Source: Eggerthellales bacterium (GTDB taxonomy: Bacteria > Actinomycetota > Coriobacteriia > Coriobacteriales > Eggerthellaceae). From it: a stretch of DNA of 64,000 nucleotides. The translations under genes and the position numbers were made by a program. This document shows positions 39,690-49,593 of this stretch, one piece after another; the stretch's first letter is position 1, and every line of letters starts with the position of its first letter. The notes under the pieces were generated by a model that was given only the letters and a program-made list of their open reading frames with translations, was not told the DNA's origin and made no database searches. The stretch is taken from assembly GCA_029225085.1 (NCBI GenBank), contig JAQXVU010000005.1, positions 32,198 to 96,197 on the forward strand. Direction: 5' to 3'.

Positions 39690-40217
39690 CTACTCTTCCT
39701 CTCCCGTATCACCAGGGCGAGCACCAGCAGCCAAAGCGGCCTGATACTGACGAAGGACATCCATGCGGACCACAGGATCACAGCTCTCGATGAGAGTCTT
39801 GCCATCGAGGTGGTCGATCTCGTGCTGCAGGCAGCGACCCAGCAGGCCGTCGCCCTCGATGTAGCGCTCGCGGAAGTCGAGGTCGAGATACTTCACCTTT
39901 GCCCAGGTCTTGCGGGTGATGGGCACGGTGATGCCAGGCAGGGACAGGCAACCCTCACCGGAGGTCTCGTCCTCGCCGCGGAGCTCCACAATCTCGGGGT
40001 TAATGAGGGTGATGGGATCCTTGCGGGTGCTCTGGTCGCAATCGATGACAATGATGCGCTTCAGCACGCCTACCTGAGGGCCGGCGATGCCGCAGCCGTT
40101 GTACTTGTACATGAGGCGGGCCATCTGACGGGAGAGCTTCTTTAGGCTCTTATCGCCGAGCTCGCAGGGGTCGCACACCTGACGCAAAATAGGATCAGGA
40201 GACTGAACGATATTCAT
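39690..40217 (-). CDS. def: Peptide deformylase
   Basis: Removes the formyl group from nascent proteins with an Fe2+/Zn2+ centre. Motif 1 is GCGIAGPQVG (one residue unlike the usual GxGLAAPQ), motif 2 EGCLSLPG with the metal Cys, and motif 3 HEIDHLDG. The frame is open to 40391, but the ATG at 40217, with GAGG upstream, gives MNIVQSPDPILRQVCDP, 175 aa, matching the family. There is a 173-bp spacer from dnaG. Confidence 0.95.
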   Translation of the reverse strand: MNIVQSPDPILRQVCDPCELGDKSLKKLSRQMARLMYKYNGCGIAGPQVGVLKRIIVIDCDQSTRKDPITLINPEIVELRGEDETSGEGCLSLPGITVPITRKTWAKVKYLDLDFRERYIEGDGLLGRCLQHEIDHLDGKTLIESCDPVVRMDVLRQYQAALAAGARPGDTGEEE

Positions 40218-40390
40218 AGGTACCTCTATCTTCTTTCGAGGCGGATGCGCAAGCTCCGCCAAGGGAAATCCTTTGTTTACATCTCGCTTATTGTATGGGT
40301 TGAAACGCAGCTCTTCAACCGCAGAGGCACAGTTCCCCCGCCATCGGAGCACACTGCGCAACAAGGTATGGTGGAAGAAAACGACCCGCA

Positions 40391-42274
40391 CTACACCATG
40401 CGGTGGGTGCTCTTAGCCTGCTCTACCGCCGCCTTCAGCTGCACGGCCATATGGTAGAGCTGGTCGTACTCCTCAGGGGATATCTGATCCTTCAAGGCCC
40501 TCATCTGAGCCTGCAGCTCTTCATAGGCCTGCTCCTGATCACCGATGCTCAGCTCCTCTACGATGAAACGGGCAGACTCGGCAGGCGTGCCGTTGAAGTT
40601 CTGAGAACCTCCGGTAAGCACCTGAGCTGCTGCAGGAACCTGCTGGGAAACCGTGCGAATCAGCGTGCCGGAATCTACCTGGGGGTTTGCCGCAAGCACA
40701 TCGAGGAGCGCAGAGGATATGGCGGCGTGTAAATCTGAGCGCCAGGAAATCTGAGCCAGCCACTGGGCGTAGGCCAGAGCAAGGCCAGGATCCTTCGCCA
40801 AGAGGCTGAGAAGCTCCCGTTCGAGGGTGAGGCGATTGCGCTCGTCGGAAGGGAGCGCGGAAACCGCCTGAGTGGCAGCGCGGTCGGCCACAGGTGCGGC
40901 CTCGGCAAAGGTCTCAGGCGCAGGCTGGGAATCACTCTGGTTTGAGCGCCTAGGTACGGGAATGCTCTCGAGGCGACTGAGCACGTCATCCTCGCGCATG
41001 CGGCACAGGCTGGCAATCTGCACAGCGTAGTCCTTAGCCAGCAGAGAGTCCTTGATAGGCGCAAGGATAGAAAGAGCGTCGTTGGCAGCGGCAGCACGCT
41101 GTTCGGGGCGAGACAGGTCATAGCGGGCCAGATGACGATCGATGCCGAACTTGATGAGGGGCACCGCATTGGCCAGCTGGGCGGTCATGGCATCTGCGCC
41201 GTGAGCCGACACGAATTCCATAGGATCCTGATTGTCGGGCAAGGTCACCGCATACAGGTCTATGGGCTTGCGGCCCGACTCGGGAGTCATGGACATGTCG
41301 ATGAACTGCAGAGCTCTGTCCGCTGCGCGCTGTCCGGCCTCGTCGCCATCGAAGAGGTACACGATGCGGTTCTTAGCGTATCGGGAGAGCTCGCGAATGT
41401 GCTGCACGGTCAGCGAGGTGCCCAAAGTAGCCACCGCATTCTGAATGCCCGCCTCGTGCAATGCGATAACGTCCGTGTAACCCTCTACCACCAGAGCTTC
41501 GCCGGAAGCGGTGATGGCGGCCTTTGCCTTGTCGAGGCCGAAGAGCACCCTGCTCTTATGGAAGAGGGGCGTCTCCTGACTGTTCAGATACTTAGGCTCC
41601 CCTGTGCCTATGACGCGCCCGCCGAAGGCGATGCAGTCACCCCGCACGTCGGCAATGGGGAACATGACACGATTGTAGAACCTATCGGCCACCTGGCCGT
41701 TGTTCCTGCGCAGAGCCACGTTGGCCTTGATCATTTCATCATCCTTGAAGCCCAGGGAGCGCAGGTGGTTCACCAAGGCGCCACGACCGGGAGCATAGCC
41801 CAGATTCCATGTCTTGGGAACCTTGCCGCCAAGGCCACGGCCAGCAAGATAGGAGCGAGCCTGCCCCGCCTCAGGAGAGGGGTTGCGCATGAGCTGGGTG
41901 TGATAGAACTCAGCGGTCTTAGCGCACACGTCCTTCAGACGTGCCTTCTCGCTCATAGAGGAACCGTTGGCGCCGCCTTCAGTCTCCTGAATGTCGATGC
42001 CTGCGCGACGAGCAAGGAAACGAACGGCATCTAGGAAGCCCACGTCATCGATCTTCATGATGAAGCTGAAGAGGTCGCCCCCCTCACCGCAGCCGAAGCA
42101 GTGCCACAGCTGGGTAGAGGGGTCGGCCTTGCAGGATGGGGTGCGCTCCTCATGGAAGGGGCAGCAGCACCAGAAGTCGTGTCCCCGCTGCTTCATGGGA
42201 ACACGCTCAGCCATGACCTCTATCAGGTCATTGCCATCCCGAACTCGTTGAATGTCCTCGTCGCTTATAGCCAT
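40391..42274 (-). CDS. dnaG: DNA primase
   Basis: Synthesises RNA primers for replication. The 627-residue protein has the zinc ribbon CCPFHEERTPSC with HCFGCGEGGD near residue 60, the RNA polymerase core, a TOPRIM domain (VVEGYTDVIALHEAG and YLFDGDEAGQRAADRA), and a C-terminal DnaB-interaction region. It begins 9 bp after uspA. rpoD does not follow, unlike in many bacteria. Confidence 0.96.
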   Translation of the reverse strand: MAISDEDIQRVRDGNDLIEVMAERVPMKQRGHDFWCCCPFHEERTPSCKADPSTQLWHCFGCGEGGDLFSFIMKIDDVGFLDAVRFLARRAGIDIQETEGGANGSSMSEKARLKDVCAKTAEFYHTQLMRNPSPEAGQARSYLAGRGLGGKVPKTWNLGYAPGRGALVNHLRSLGFKDDEMIKANVALRRNNGQVADRFYNRVMFPIADVRGDCIAFGGRVIGTGEPKYLNSQETPLFHKSRVLFGLDKAKAAITASGEALVVEGYTDVIALHEAGIQNAVATLGTSLTVQHIRELSRYAKNRIVYLFDGDEAGQRAADRALQFIDMSMTPESGRKPIDLYAVTLPDNQDPMEFVSAHGADAMTAQLANAVPLIKFGIDRHLARYDLSRPEQRAAAANDALSILAPIKDSLLAKDYAVQIASLCRMREDDVLSRLESIPVPRRSNQSDSQPAPETFAEAAPVADRAATQAVSALPSDERNRLTLERELLSLLAKDPGLALAYAQWLAQISWRSDLHAAISSALLDVLAANPQVDSGTLIRTVSQQVPAAAQVLTGGSQNFNGTPAESARFIVEELSIGDQEQAYEELQAQMRALKDQISPEEYDQLYHMAVQLKAAVEQAKSTHRMV

Positions 42275-42283
42275 GCAGGCACG

Positions 42284-42760
42284 CTATTTGATGATCAGAA
42301 CAGGCTTTGGACAACCGCGAAGAACGGCGTAGCTCACCGAACCCAGAGCACCGCGAATAGCGCCCAGGCCGCGAGAGCCCATGACTACCAGGTCGACATC
42401 GTTGTCTTCTACATAATCGAGAATGGTGTCAGCGATGGAAAGACCCTGAGGGACCGCCTTCACCTCGTACTTGCAAGGCATGCCCTGCAAGTGCTCCTTC
42501 AGGTCCTCGAGAGCCTCCTCCTGCTCACGCTGCAGCTGCTCGTCGCGAATCTTCACGATAGTCTGAGGATCGATGGCCTGAAAGTCAGTGCCGATGCCGT
42601 ACCAACCAATGTTGGCGGGCATGTTGGGGATGGTGTACGTAGAAACTGCCACGATGTCGAGCTGCGTGTCGGAATGCACGGGGACGGTGGTGCGGATGTA
42701 GTCGAGCGCACGCTTAGATGCGTCGGACCCATCGAATGCAAGCATGATTTTTGTATACAT
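42284..42760 (-). CDS. Universal stress protein (UspA family, ATP-binding type)
   Basis: 158 residues with the UspA fold. The start KIMLAFDGSDASKRALDYI and the nucleotide motif GSRGLGAIRGALGSVS (G-x2-G-x9-G-S) indicate the ATP-binding class. It is expected to be cytoplasmic. Only 9 bp separate it from dnaG, so stress-responsive expression could reach the dnaG-def-fmt genes. GGAGG precedes the ATG. Confidence 0.92.
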   Translation of the reverse strand: MYTKIMLAFDGSDASKRALDYIRTTVPVHSDTQLDIVAVSTYTIPNMPANIGWYGIGTDFQAIDPQTIVKIRDEQLQREQEEALEDLKEHLQGMPCKYEVKAVPQGLSIADTILDYVEDNDVDLVVMGSRGLGAIRGALGSVSYAVLRGCPKPVLIIK

Positions 42761-42880
42761 ACAACCTCCTTTTATCGGTTGTAACTATCATAGCATTGCA
42801 GGGGCATCTGTCCCATAATTGCCCACAGACCCCTGGTTGTTCAGGGGTTATGAAGCCCATTCGAAGGAGAGGATACGCCC

Positions 42881-43843
42881 ATGAACAAAGGGGAAATCAC
42901 CGGCAACACCATGGTAATGGGGCTCATAGGGTCCCCCGTGAACAAATCGAAGGCGCCCCTGGTAAACAACCTGTCCTTCGACCTGCTCGACCTCGATGCC
43001 AAGTACCTGGCTTTCGACGTCCCCTCCGAGAACCTGCAAGCAGCGGTGGAAGGCGCCAAGGCCCTCGGTTTCAAGGGATTCAACGTCACCGTCCCCCACA
43101 AGAACGCGGTGTTGCAGTACCTCGACGAGGTCTCCGAAGCTGCCCAGCTCATGAACTCGGTGAACACCGTTATCGTCACAGACGGCAAAACCCGCGGCGA
43201 GAACACCGACGCCAAGAGCTTCACCATCGCCTGCGCCACCTACGGGTTCCCAGTGAAGGGCAAGCGCATCACCATGGTAGACATCGCCGCCGAGGGACCC
43301 GCCTACGCTACCCAAAGCGCTTTGGAAGGCGCCTCTGAGATCGTCATCGTCACCAAAGACGATGACGTTCAGGAGAAGGAAGCCCTGTACGCCGCCGTGG
43401 CGCAGAAGACCAGCTGCATCTTCAGGGTTATTGGCCTGCAAGAGCTGGAAGACGACGCTGAGAACTTCAGCGGTATTGAAAGCGCAGAGGGCGGCGCTGA
43501 CGGATCGTCGGAAGACATCGCGAAACCCCAGGGTGACGCAGCGCACCTCTCCCCTGCCCAACTGGTGGCTCAGAGCCAGATCATCTGCAACGCCTCTCGC
43601 ATTGGCACCGGCGCAGACGAGGGCCTGAGCCCCATCCCCGCCAACCTCCTGAGCAAGGACATGCTGGTGCTCGACGCTATTTATGAGCCTTCCGTCACTG
43701 CCTTGCTGGCAAACGCCCATGTCGTGGGCGCACGCGTTGTCGGCGGCCTAGAACTCCTCTTAAACCAGGCGGCTCTGACTCAGAAGCTCTGGCTACAGGT
43801 AGACATGCCCGTTCTGGAAATCGCCAAGCGCATGACGTTCTAG
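42881..43843 (+). CDS. Divergent shikimate dehydrogenase-like protein (AroE family)
   Basis: 320 residues. The N-terminal half is clearly AroE-like: GLIGSPVNKSKAP, NVTVPHK with the catalytic Lys74, MNSVNTVI, and GENTD with Asp110. Departures are: the second substrate Ser is Ala25; the NADP loop GxGGA is replaced by VDIAAEGPAYA (133-142); and an acidic, Gly/Ser-rich insert sits near 190-215. The C-terminus keeps LDAIYEPSVTALL and a Gln-containing LLNQAA. It may be a true AroE with an unusual cofactor site or a paralogue of other use. It diverges from uspA and ends at a bidirectional terminator. Confidence 0.75.
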   Translation: MNKGEITGNTMVMGLIGSPVNKSKAPLVNNLSFDLLDLDAKYLAFDVPSENLQAAVEGAKALGFKGFNVTVPHKNAVLQYLDEVSEAAQLMNSVNTVIVTDGKTRGENTDAKSFTIACATYGFPVKGKRITMVDIAAEGPAYATQSALEGASEIVIVTKDDDVQEKEALYAAVAQKTSCIFRVIGLQELEDDAENFSGIESAEGGADGSSEDIAKPQGDAAHLSPAQLVAQSQIICNASRIGTGADEGLSPIPANLLSKDMLVLDAIYEPSVTALLANAHVVGARVVGGLELLLNQAALTQKLWLQVDMPVLEIAKRMTF

Positions 43844-43894
43844 CGACGAAGAGCCAGAAGGAGCGATTCGCCCCTTTCACCACATCCAAACAAA

Positions 43895-43924
43895 AAACCG
43901 CCCCGACAGTTGTCGGGGCGGTTT
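43895..43924. terminator. Bidirectional terminator between aroE-like gene and hppA
   Basis: A near-perfect palindrome, AAACCGCCCCGACA (43895-43908) and TGTCGGGGCGGTTT (43911-43924), with A-run before and T-run after. It serves the plus-strand gene ending at 43843 and the minus-strand gene ending at 43948. Confidence 0.93.
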
Positions 43925-43947
43925 GCTTCCAACTCAGAAACGAGGGC

Positions 43948-46068
43948 TTACAGCATGCTCTGAATCATAACGAAGAGTGGGGAGAAGGTCAGAGACACGA
44001 TGGTCATGAGGTTGATCAGGATGTTCATGGAAGGACCAGAGGTATCCTTGAAAGGATCACCTACGGTGTCGCCCACGACAGCAGCCTTGTGAGCCTCGGA
44101 ACCCTTACCACCATGGTTGCCCTGCTCGATGTACTTCTTGGCGTTATCCCATGCGCCACCAGCGTTGGACATAAAGATTGCCATGAGCATACCGCAAGCA
44201 ACAGCACCGGCCAGGAAGCCACCCAGCATTGCAGGGTTGAAGCAGCCGATGATGATAGGCACGACGATGGCGATAATGCCAGGGAGCATCATCTCATGAA
44301 GAGCAGAGGTGGTAGAGATTGCTACGCACTTGTCGTACTCAGGCTCAGCCTCGTACTCCATGATGCCCTTGATCTCGCGGAACTGACGACGAACCTCTTC
44401 AACCATGGCATGAGCTGCACGAGACACAGCGCCCATGGTGAGAGCGGCGAACATGAAGGGCATGCAGGCGCCCAGGAAGATGCCAGCAACGATCAGAGGA
44501 TCAGTCAGCGTGAGGCTGAAGTTCTCGAGGGTGTGGCTCATGGTTGCCTGATAGGAAACGAACAGGGAGATTGCGGACAGGCCTGCGGAAGAAATTGCGA
44601 AGCCCTTGGCAATAGCAGCGGTGGTGTTACCCACAGCGTCCAGGGAGTCGGTGCGATCGCGGATCTCCTCAGGGAGGCCAGCCATCTCAGCGATGCCGCC
44701 AGCGTTATCGGCAACAGGGCCGTAAGCGTCAACGCCGATGGTGATAGCAGTGTTGGAAAGCATACCGGTTGCGGCAAGGCCAACGCCGAAGAGGCCTACA
44801 GCGATGCCCTCAGCAGCTGCAGCATTGGGGAATGCCATGTTGCCGAAGGTGTAAGCCAGGATGATTGCCAGAGCCACCAGGCAGATAGGAGCGATGGTGG
44901 ACAGCATACCAGTGCCCAGGCCCTCGATCATAACGGTTGCAGCGCCAGTCTCAGCGGACTCAGCAATGTTGTGAACGGGCTTGTTCTGGTCAGAGGTGAA
45001 GTACTCGGTGATCTTACCGATGGCCAGGCCAGCCAGCAGACCAGAGAGAACGGAGCCGAAGAGCCACAGAGGCTGAGCCTCAGACGTGGTGGTAGACCAG
45101 ATGTAGAACAGGCAGAAGATAACCAGGATCTCGATGCCAGCGGCCAGGTAGGTACCACGGTTCAGAGCCTTGTGCAGGTCTGCACCCTCCTTGGTACGAA
45201 CAGCGAAGAGGCCGATGATGGAGGTGATGATACCGCATGCAGCGATGATCACAGGGGTGACGATGGCCCATACCAGATCGTTGGTGCAGAAGTAGCCGCC
45301 CAGAGCGCCGAAGGTGACAGCCAGAATGGTAGGTGCCAGGATAGCGCCAGTGTAGGACTCGAAGAGGTCGGCACCCATGCCGGCAACGTCGCCTACGTTG
45401 TCGCCTACGTTGTCAGCGATGGTAGCAGGGTTACGAGGGTCATCCTCGGGGATGCCAGCCTCGACCTTACCAACCAGGTCAGCGCCTACGTCAGCAGCCT
45501 TGGTGTAGATACCGCCGCCAACACGGGCAAACAGAGCAACAGCGGAAGCGCCGGTTGCGAAGCCCTCGACCATGCCGATGTGCTCGTGCATGAGAGCCAT
45601 GTCTACCAGGTCGACGCCGAATACCAGGAAGATGAGCCAGAGGGACAGGCCCATCAGAGCAAAGGAGGCAACGCACAGACCCATGGTGAGGCCGGACTTG
45701 AAGCTGACGTTCAGAGCCTTGGCAACAGACTCCTCAGCTGCATGAGCGGTACGGGTGTTAGCGCGGGTTGCAACATGCATGCCCACATAGCCGGCAGCAG
45801 CGGAAAGGCAGCCACCAGTGATGAATGCAGCTGCAGTCCAGGGGGACAGGGCAACTGCCATGAGAATGGCCACAACGACCATGAAGATGATGAGCAGCTT
45901 GTACTCGCTCAGAAGGAATGCCTTGGCACCCTGCTGAATCTTAAGGGAGATGCTGTTCATCTTATCAGGACCTGGATCCTGCTTCAGGACCCAAGAACCA
46001 AGGTAAGCTGCGGCGATAATGCCGATGAGGGCACAAACCGGAGCCATGAGTGCTACTTGAGTAGTCAC
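43948..46068 (-). CDS. hppA: Membrane-bound ion-translocating pyrophosphatase, K+-dependent type
   Basis: A 706-residue, roughly 16-helix pump that couples PPi hydrolysis to H+ and/or Na+ export. The catalytic loop [20 protein letters not shown] and the [21 protein letters not shown] block are intact. At the K+-specificity site the sequence is [10 protein letters not shown], with Ala where K+-independent enzymes have Lys, so it should be K+-dependent; many such enzymes pump Na+. It starts with GTG, with GGAGG upstream. Monocistronic, using PPi from biosynthesis to energise the membrane. Confidence 0.95.
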   Translation of the reverse strand: MTTQVALMAPVCALIGIIAAAYLGSWVLKQDPGPDKMNSISLKIQQGAKAFLLSEYKLLIIFMVVVAILMAVALSPWTAAAFITGGCLSAAAGYVGMHVATRANTRTAHAAEESVAKALNVSFKSGLTMGLCVASFALMGLSLWLIFLVFGVDLVDMALMHEHIGMVEGFATGASAVALFARVGGGIYTKAADVGADLVGKVEAGIPEDDPRNPATIADNVGDNVGDVAGMGADLFESYTGAILAPTILAVTFGALGGYFCTNDLVWAIVTPVIIAACGIITSIIGLFAVRTKEGADLHKALNRGTYLAAGIEILVIFCLFYIWSTTTSEAQPLWLFGSVLSGLLAGLAIGKITEYFTSDQNKPVHNIAESAETGAATVMIEGLGTGMLSTIAPICLVALAIILAYTFGNMAFPNAAAAEGIAVGLFGVGLAATGMLSNTAITIGVDAYGPVADNAGGIAEMAGLPEEIRDRTDSLDAVGNTTAAIAKGFAISSAGLSAISLFVSYQATMSHTLENFSLTLTDPLIVAGIFLGACMPFMFAALTMGAVSRAAHAMVEEVRRQFREIKGIMEYEAEPEYDKCVAISTTSALHEMMLPGIIAIVVPIIIGCFNPAMLGGFLAGAVACGMLMAIFMSNAGGAWDNAKKYIEQGNHGGKGSEAHKAAVVGDTVGDPFKDTSGPSMNILINLMTIVSLTFSPLFVMIQSML

Positions 46069-46123
46069 ATTTCCTCCTTGATAAGAACTTACAAACGACT
46101 AAGGCGAAAAAACACCAGCCGCT

Positions 46124-46129
46124 ATTATA
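46124..46129 (-). promoter_or_regulatory. Candidate -10 element of hppA
   Basis: TATAAT on the minus strand, 56 bp upstream of the hppA GTG. No convincing -35 is seen at 16-18 bp. Confidence 0.45.
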
Positions 46130-46204
46130 CGTGCTTCGAGGAATAATGCAGCCCATTTATCCGCGTATTGCGCAGTTTTTATGTAGAAAGGTCAAAATAC
46201 AAAA

Positions 46205-46230
46205 AGCCCCTAGACATATGTCTAGGGGCT
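46205..46230 (-). terminator. Terminator of the rimP-to-ribF operon
   Basis: AGCCCCTAGACA and TGTCTAGGGGCT form a 12-bp perfect stem, followed on the minus strand by TTTTTG. It lies 27 bp after the ribF stop. Confidence 0.92.
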
Positions 46231-46256
46231 GCTTCGAATCGTAAACTGCGAAGATG

Positions 46257-47180
46257 CTACAGGTTATCGCGGCACCACTGAATGTTGCCCTTCACCGTAG
46301 CGATGAGCTCATCGACGCTTTCGAACTTAATCATGGGGCGCAGGAACTTCACGAATTCGACGGTGATCTCCTGGTTGTACAGATCGCCCTCGAAGTCGAT
46401 GATGTGCACTTCGATGTTAGCGCTGCTGGTAGCTTCGAAGGTAGGGGAAACGCCTACGGATACCGCAGCCTTATAGCGCACGCCATCTACGATAGCATAG
46501 GCACCATACACAGCCTCACCCAAGGTGCGATCGAAATGGTTCACCTGCAGATTGGCAGTGCGGAAGCCCATGTCATGGCCCTCTCCCCTACCAGGCTGCA
46601 CCGTCTCCTTCAGATAATAGTTACGGGTCAGAAGCCTGTTGGCCTCTTCGATCTTGCAATCCTGCAGAAGGAGCCTGATGCGGGTTGCCGTCACCGGCGC
46701 ACCCTCGAAGCTAACCAGCTTATGAGCGTGAATCTCGCAGCCCTTGATATCGCCCCACTGGCGCAGCTCGGTCACGGTGCCAGCCGCCTTACAGCCGAAG
46801 CGGAAGTCCTCACCCACATGCAGGTGAGCAGGAGCGTACACGCCGAAGCAGGACCTGAGGAAGTTCTCCGGAGAGTTAGCGGCGAACTCACGGGTGAAGG
46901 GGATGACCACCACCGCATCGACACCGGAGTCTGCCAGCATGGCAATGCGGTCCTCGTTGCGCATGAGCTTCTTCAAGCGCTCGCTATGAAACATCTCATC
47001 GGGATCGCTGTCGAAGGTCAGAGCGATGCTCTTACCGCCAGGAAGCGTGTTGGTATCCTGGGCGCACTTCAGCAGGTAGCGATGGCCAACATGAACGCCG
47101 TCAAAGACGCCGAAGGTCACGGAGCTACCAGCAAAGAAACTGTGATCGAAGGATTCATCCATCCTATATATTGGTGCCAC
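46257..47180 (-). CDS. ribF: Bifunctional riboflavin kinase / FAD synthetase
   Basis: Makes FMN and FAD. The 307-residue protein has the nucleotidyltransferase domain first (VTFGVFDGVHVGHRYLL, HVGEDFRFGCKAAGTV), then the flavokinase domain with GRGEGHDMGFRTANL, VSVGVSPTF and EVHIIDFEGDLYNQEITVEFVKFLRP. The start overlaps the truB 3' end by 17 bp. Last gene of the operon, in the common truB-ribF order. Confidence 0.94.
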   Translation of the reverse strand: MAPIYRMDESFDHSFFAGSSVTFGVFDGVHVGHRYLLKCAQDTNTLPGGKSIALTFDSDPDEMFHSERLKKLMRNEDRIAMLADSGVDAVVVIPFTREFAANSPENFLRSCFGVYAPAHLHVGEDFRFGCKAAGTVTELRQWGDIKGCEIHAHKLVSFEGAPVTATRIRLLLQDCKIEEANRLLTRNYYLKETVQPGRGEGHDMGFRTANLQVNHFDRTLGEAVYGAYAIVDGVRYKAAVSVGVSPTFEATSSANIEVHIIDFEGDLYNQEITVEFVKFLRPMIKFESVDELIATVKGNIQWCRDNL

Positions 47181-48237
47181 GTTGAACTCCTATCGAAAAA
47201 CCGCAGCGTGACTGCAGTCGCTTTGTACGAGAATCGAATGCATACAGTACCGCAAGTCGGTTATCAACTAAAGCAGCTACCATCTCGCCGTCCGACAATG
47301 GCGCATGGGATTCCTGAATGGTAGAGCTGCAAGGGAAGATGTAGGGATGCAGGTTATCCTGACGATGCATCTCGAAGAGGGAGACCTCGCCCTCTCGCAG
47401 CGCAGCGCCGTTCTGCACCTTCTTCACCTGTTCGGGCGAAGCGAAGAAGAAGCGGCAGCCCAGCAGCTGCAGGGGGTCTATGACCTCGCAGCCAAGACCC
47501 TGCTCTTCCAGCTTGTCGAGGGTGAGGCAGGAATCTACCTGCAGGCATCCGCAGCTGGTACGACGCAAGCCTCCCAAATAGGAGGGAACGCCGCAGGCAA
47601 CGCCGATGTCCCGAGCAAGGCTCCTGATGTAGGTTCCCTTCGATACGTGGAATTCCACATCCCAATAGGGGCGAACCACCTCGTCAGCGTAACCGCCGGC
47701 AGACAGAGGGTCGCCATCGGAAGCGCCTTCCGCTGTAGAGCCGATGCCCAGAAGCTTCGCCTCGTATACGCAGATATCGCGAGGCTGCAGCTGAATGACC
47801 GTGCCCTTGCGAGCCGCCTCGTAGGCCTTGGTACCCGCCACCTTGATAGCGGAATAGGCAGGGGGAAGCTGCTTTTGCTCGCCCACGAAGGATGCAAGGA
47901 CCTCTCGTGCGTAGGCAGGGGTGAGAATGCGCTCGTCGGGCGTGCCGGTACGGGTGATCTGCCCCTCCGCATCGTCAGTCTCGGTAGACGCACCGAAGAC
48001 GATGCGGGCCACATAGCGCTTGTCATCGAGAGTCAGATGGGCATCGAGCCTGGTGGAAGGCCCTACGCACACCACCATGACGCCACTCGCCAAAGGGTCG
48101 AGGGTACCGGTGTGCCCCACGCGACGCTCACCGAAGATGCGTCGGCACCTGTTCACCACGTCGTGGCTGGACATGCCCACCGGCTTATCGACACCCACCA
48201 CAAAGCACAGGCCCGAAGCTCCGCGTTTGCTGGCCAT
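47164..48237 (-). CDS. truB: tRNA pseudouridine(55) synthase TruB
   Basis: Forms pseudouridine 55 in the tRNA T-loop. The 357-residue protein has VDKPVGMSSHDVVNRCRR and the catalytic Asp in VGHTGTLDPLASGVMVV, then YSAIKVAGTKAYEAARKG and KGTYIRSLARDIG. The C-terminal part (about residues 260-357) is longer than in E. coli. It starts immediately after the nrnA stop. Confidence 0.95.
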   Translation of the reverse strand: MASKRGASGLCFVVGVDKPVGMSSHDVVNRCRRIFGERRVGHTGTLDPLASGVMVVCVGPSTRLDAHLTLDDKRYVARIVFGASTETDDAEGQITRTGTPDERILTPAYAREVLASFVGEQKQLPPAYSAIKVAGTKAYEAARKGTVIQLQPRDICVYEAKLLGIGSTAEGASDGDPLSAGGYADEVVRPYWDVEFHVSKGTYIRSLARDIGVACGVPSYLGGLRRTSCGCLQVDSCLTLDKLEEQGLGCEVIDPLQLLGCRFFFASPEQVKKVQNGAALREGEVSLFEMHRQDNLHPYIFPCSSTIQESHAPLSDGEMVAALVDNRLAVLYAFDSRTKRLQSRCGFSIGVQRGTNI

Positions 48238-49242
48238 CTAGTTCGCACCCTCCCCTTCTGCGGAAAGAGAAGCGGCAATCTCGCCGGAGACCATGGCAAC
48301 AGCCTCTTCCAAGGGCATATGCAGGGTGAAGCCAGCAGCAGCCTTATGGCCACCACCGCCCCACAGCTCAGCGAAGCGGGACACGTCGGTGTCATCCTTA
48401 GCGCGAAGGCTGCCGCGAACGCAGGTGGCCTGCTCCTTCAGGATGCAGGCGACGCGCACACCGGACAGGGAGCGCAGCACATCGATGGCGGTCTCGGCAT
48501 CGGCCTTCACCGCACCAGCCTCCTCGAAATCCTGCAGGCTGAGGTAGGAGAAAGCGAGCTGACCGTCACAGGCAAGCGTCAGATGGTCGAGCAAGCTGCG
48601 CTCGAGAAGATAGGAGGGCAGCGATCTGTTCTGGAAGAACTGGGTGGAAGCCAAAGCGGGATCTGCGCCAGCATCTACCATATCTGCAGCCATGCGGAAG
48701 GCGGCAGCATCGACGTTCTGGAACTGGAAGCGGCCGGTATCGGTCATGAGGCCCATGTACAGGCACTGAGCCATACGAGCGTCGGGGGTGATTCCCATGT
48801 GACCGAGGAGCTCCCAGATACCCATGCAAAGTGCTGCGTAGCCAGAATTGGCGTACAGGTAATCGAAGATGCGCTCCTTGGGCCTGTGATGATCGATGCA
48901 CATGCTCACGCCGCAGCGATCCTTCACCGCCAGGGCATCTCCCAGGCGCTTGCCATCAGAGATGTCTACTGCCACGAAGCAGTCAGGAGACTTGTCGTAG
49001 GCGGCAGCGGGAATCATGTCCTCGATGCCGGGCAACTGGCGAAGGCCCTGCTCGAGCGGGGCATCTTCCACCAGAATCACGTCGACGGTCTTACCCAGGG
49101 AACGAAGGGCCCAGGCAAGGCCCAACTGAGAGCCCAGGCAATCGCCATCGGGGTTCTGATGACCAGAGATTACAAATGAGTCGAAACATAAAAGCTTCTC
49201 CCCCATCTCTGGGAGAGAAGCGTTGTTGAATGGGGATGTCAT
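48238..49242 (-). CDS. nrnA: Bifunctional oligoribonuclease / PAP phosphatase NrnA (DHH family)
   Basis: Degrades nanoRNAs and 3'-phosphoadenosine 5'-phosphate. The 334-residue protein has the DHH-family blocks SGHQNPDGDCLGSQLGLAWAL, VAVDISD and MCIDHHRPK, and the DHHA1 GGGGHKAAAGF. The ATG at 49242 lies 1 bp past the rbfA stop; an in-frame start at 49263 would overlap rbfA. The rbfA-nrnA-truB order is the usual Gram-positive arrangement. Confidence 0.93.
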   Translation of the reverse strand: MTSPFNNASLPEMGEKLLCFDSFVISGHQNPDGDCLGSQLGLAWALRSLGKTVDVILVEDAPLEQGLRQLPGIEDMIPAAAYDKSPDCFVAVDISDGKRLGDALAVKDRCGVSMCIDHHRPKERIFDYLYANSGYAALCMGIWELLGHMGITPDARMAQCLYMGLMTDTGRFQFQNVDAAAFRMAADMVDAGADPALASTQFFQNRSLPSYLLERSLLDHLTLACDGQLAFSYLSLQDFEEAGAVKADAETAIDVLRSLSGVRVACILKEQATCVRGSLRAKDDTDVSRFAELWGGGGHKAAAGFTLHMPLEEAVAMVSGEIAASLSAEGEGAN

Positions 49243-49243
49243 G

Positions 49244-49591
49244 CTACTTATTCCTGTCGGCATCTCGCTTCAGGGCGCTTTCGATGCGCTCGGCATTGTC
49301 AACGCTCTCGTCGAGGAGGAAGCGCAGCTCTGGGGCAACACGCCAGGAGAGCTGCTTGCTCATGAGGGAGCGAATACGACCCTTAGCCTTATCGAAGGCC
49401 ACCGAGACCTCCTCGTAGCGAGAAGGCTCAGTGGTGTAGAAGACGTTGCAGAAGCTGCGATCGAAGGAGACCTCGCAGTCGGTGATGGTGACGTTGGCCA
49501 GACGAGGGTCGGAGACCTCGAACAGCAAGATGCTGGCGATGACCTCGCGAGCCTGCTGGTTAACGCGACGAGAGGAGGAATTCTGCTTCAT
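49244..49591 (-). CDS. rbfA: 30S ribosome-binding factor RbfA
   Basis: 115 residues with the KH-like RbfA fold: RRVNQQAREVIASILLFEVSDPRLANVTITDCEVS, later GRIRSLMSKQLSWRVAPELRFLLDESV. It acts in late 30S maturation and cold adaptation. It starts 2 bp after infB. Confidence 0.95.
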   Translation of the reverse strand: MKQNSSSRRVNQQAREVIASILLFEVSDPRLANVTITDCEVSFDRSFCNVFYTTEPSRYEEVSVAFDKAKGRIRSLMSKQLSWRVAPELRFLLDESVDNAERIESALKRDADRNK

Positions 49592-49593
49592 GG

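Noticed and set aside
44089..46146. 685-codon plus-strand frame
   Set aside because: Antisense shadow of hppA with no domain.
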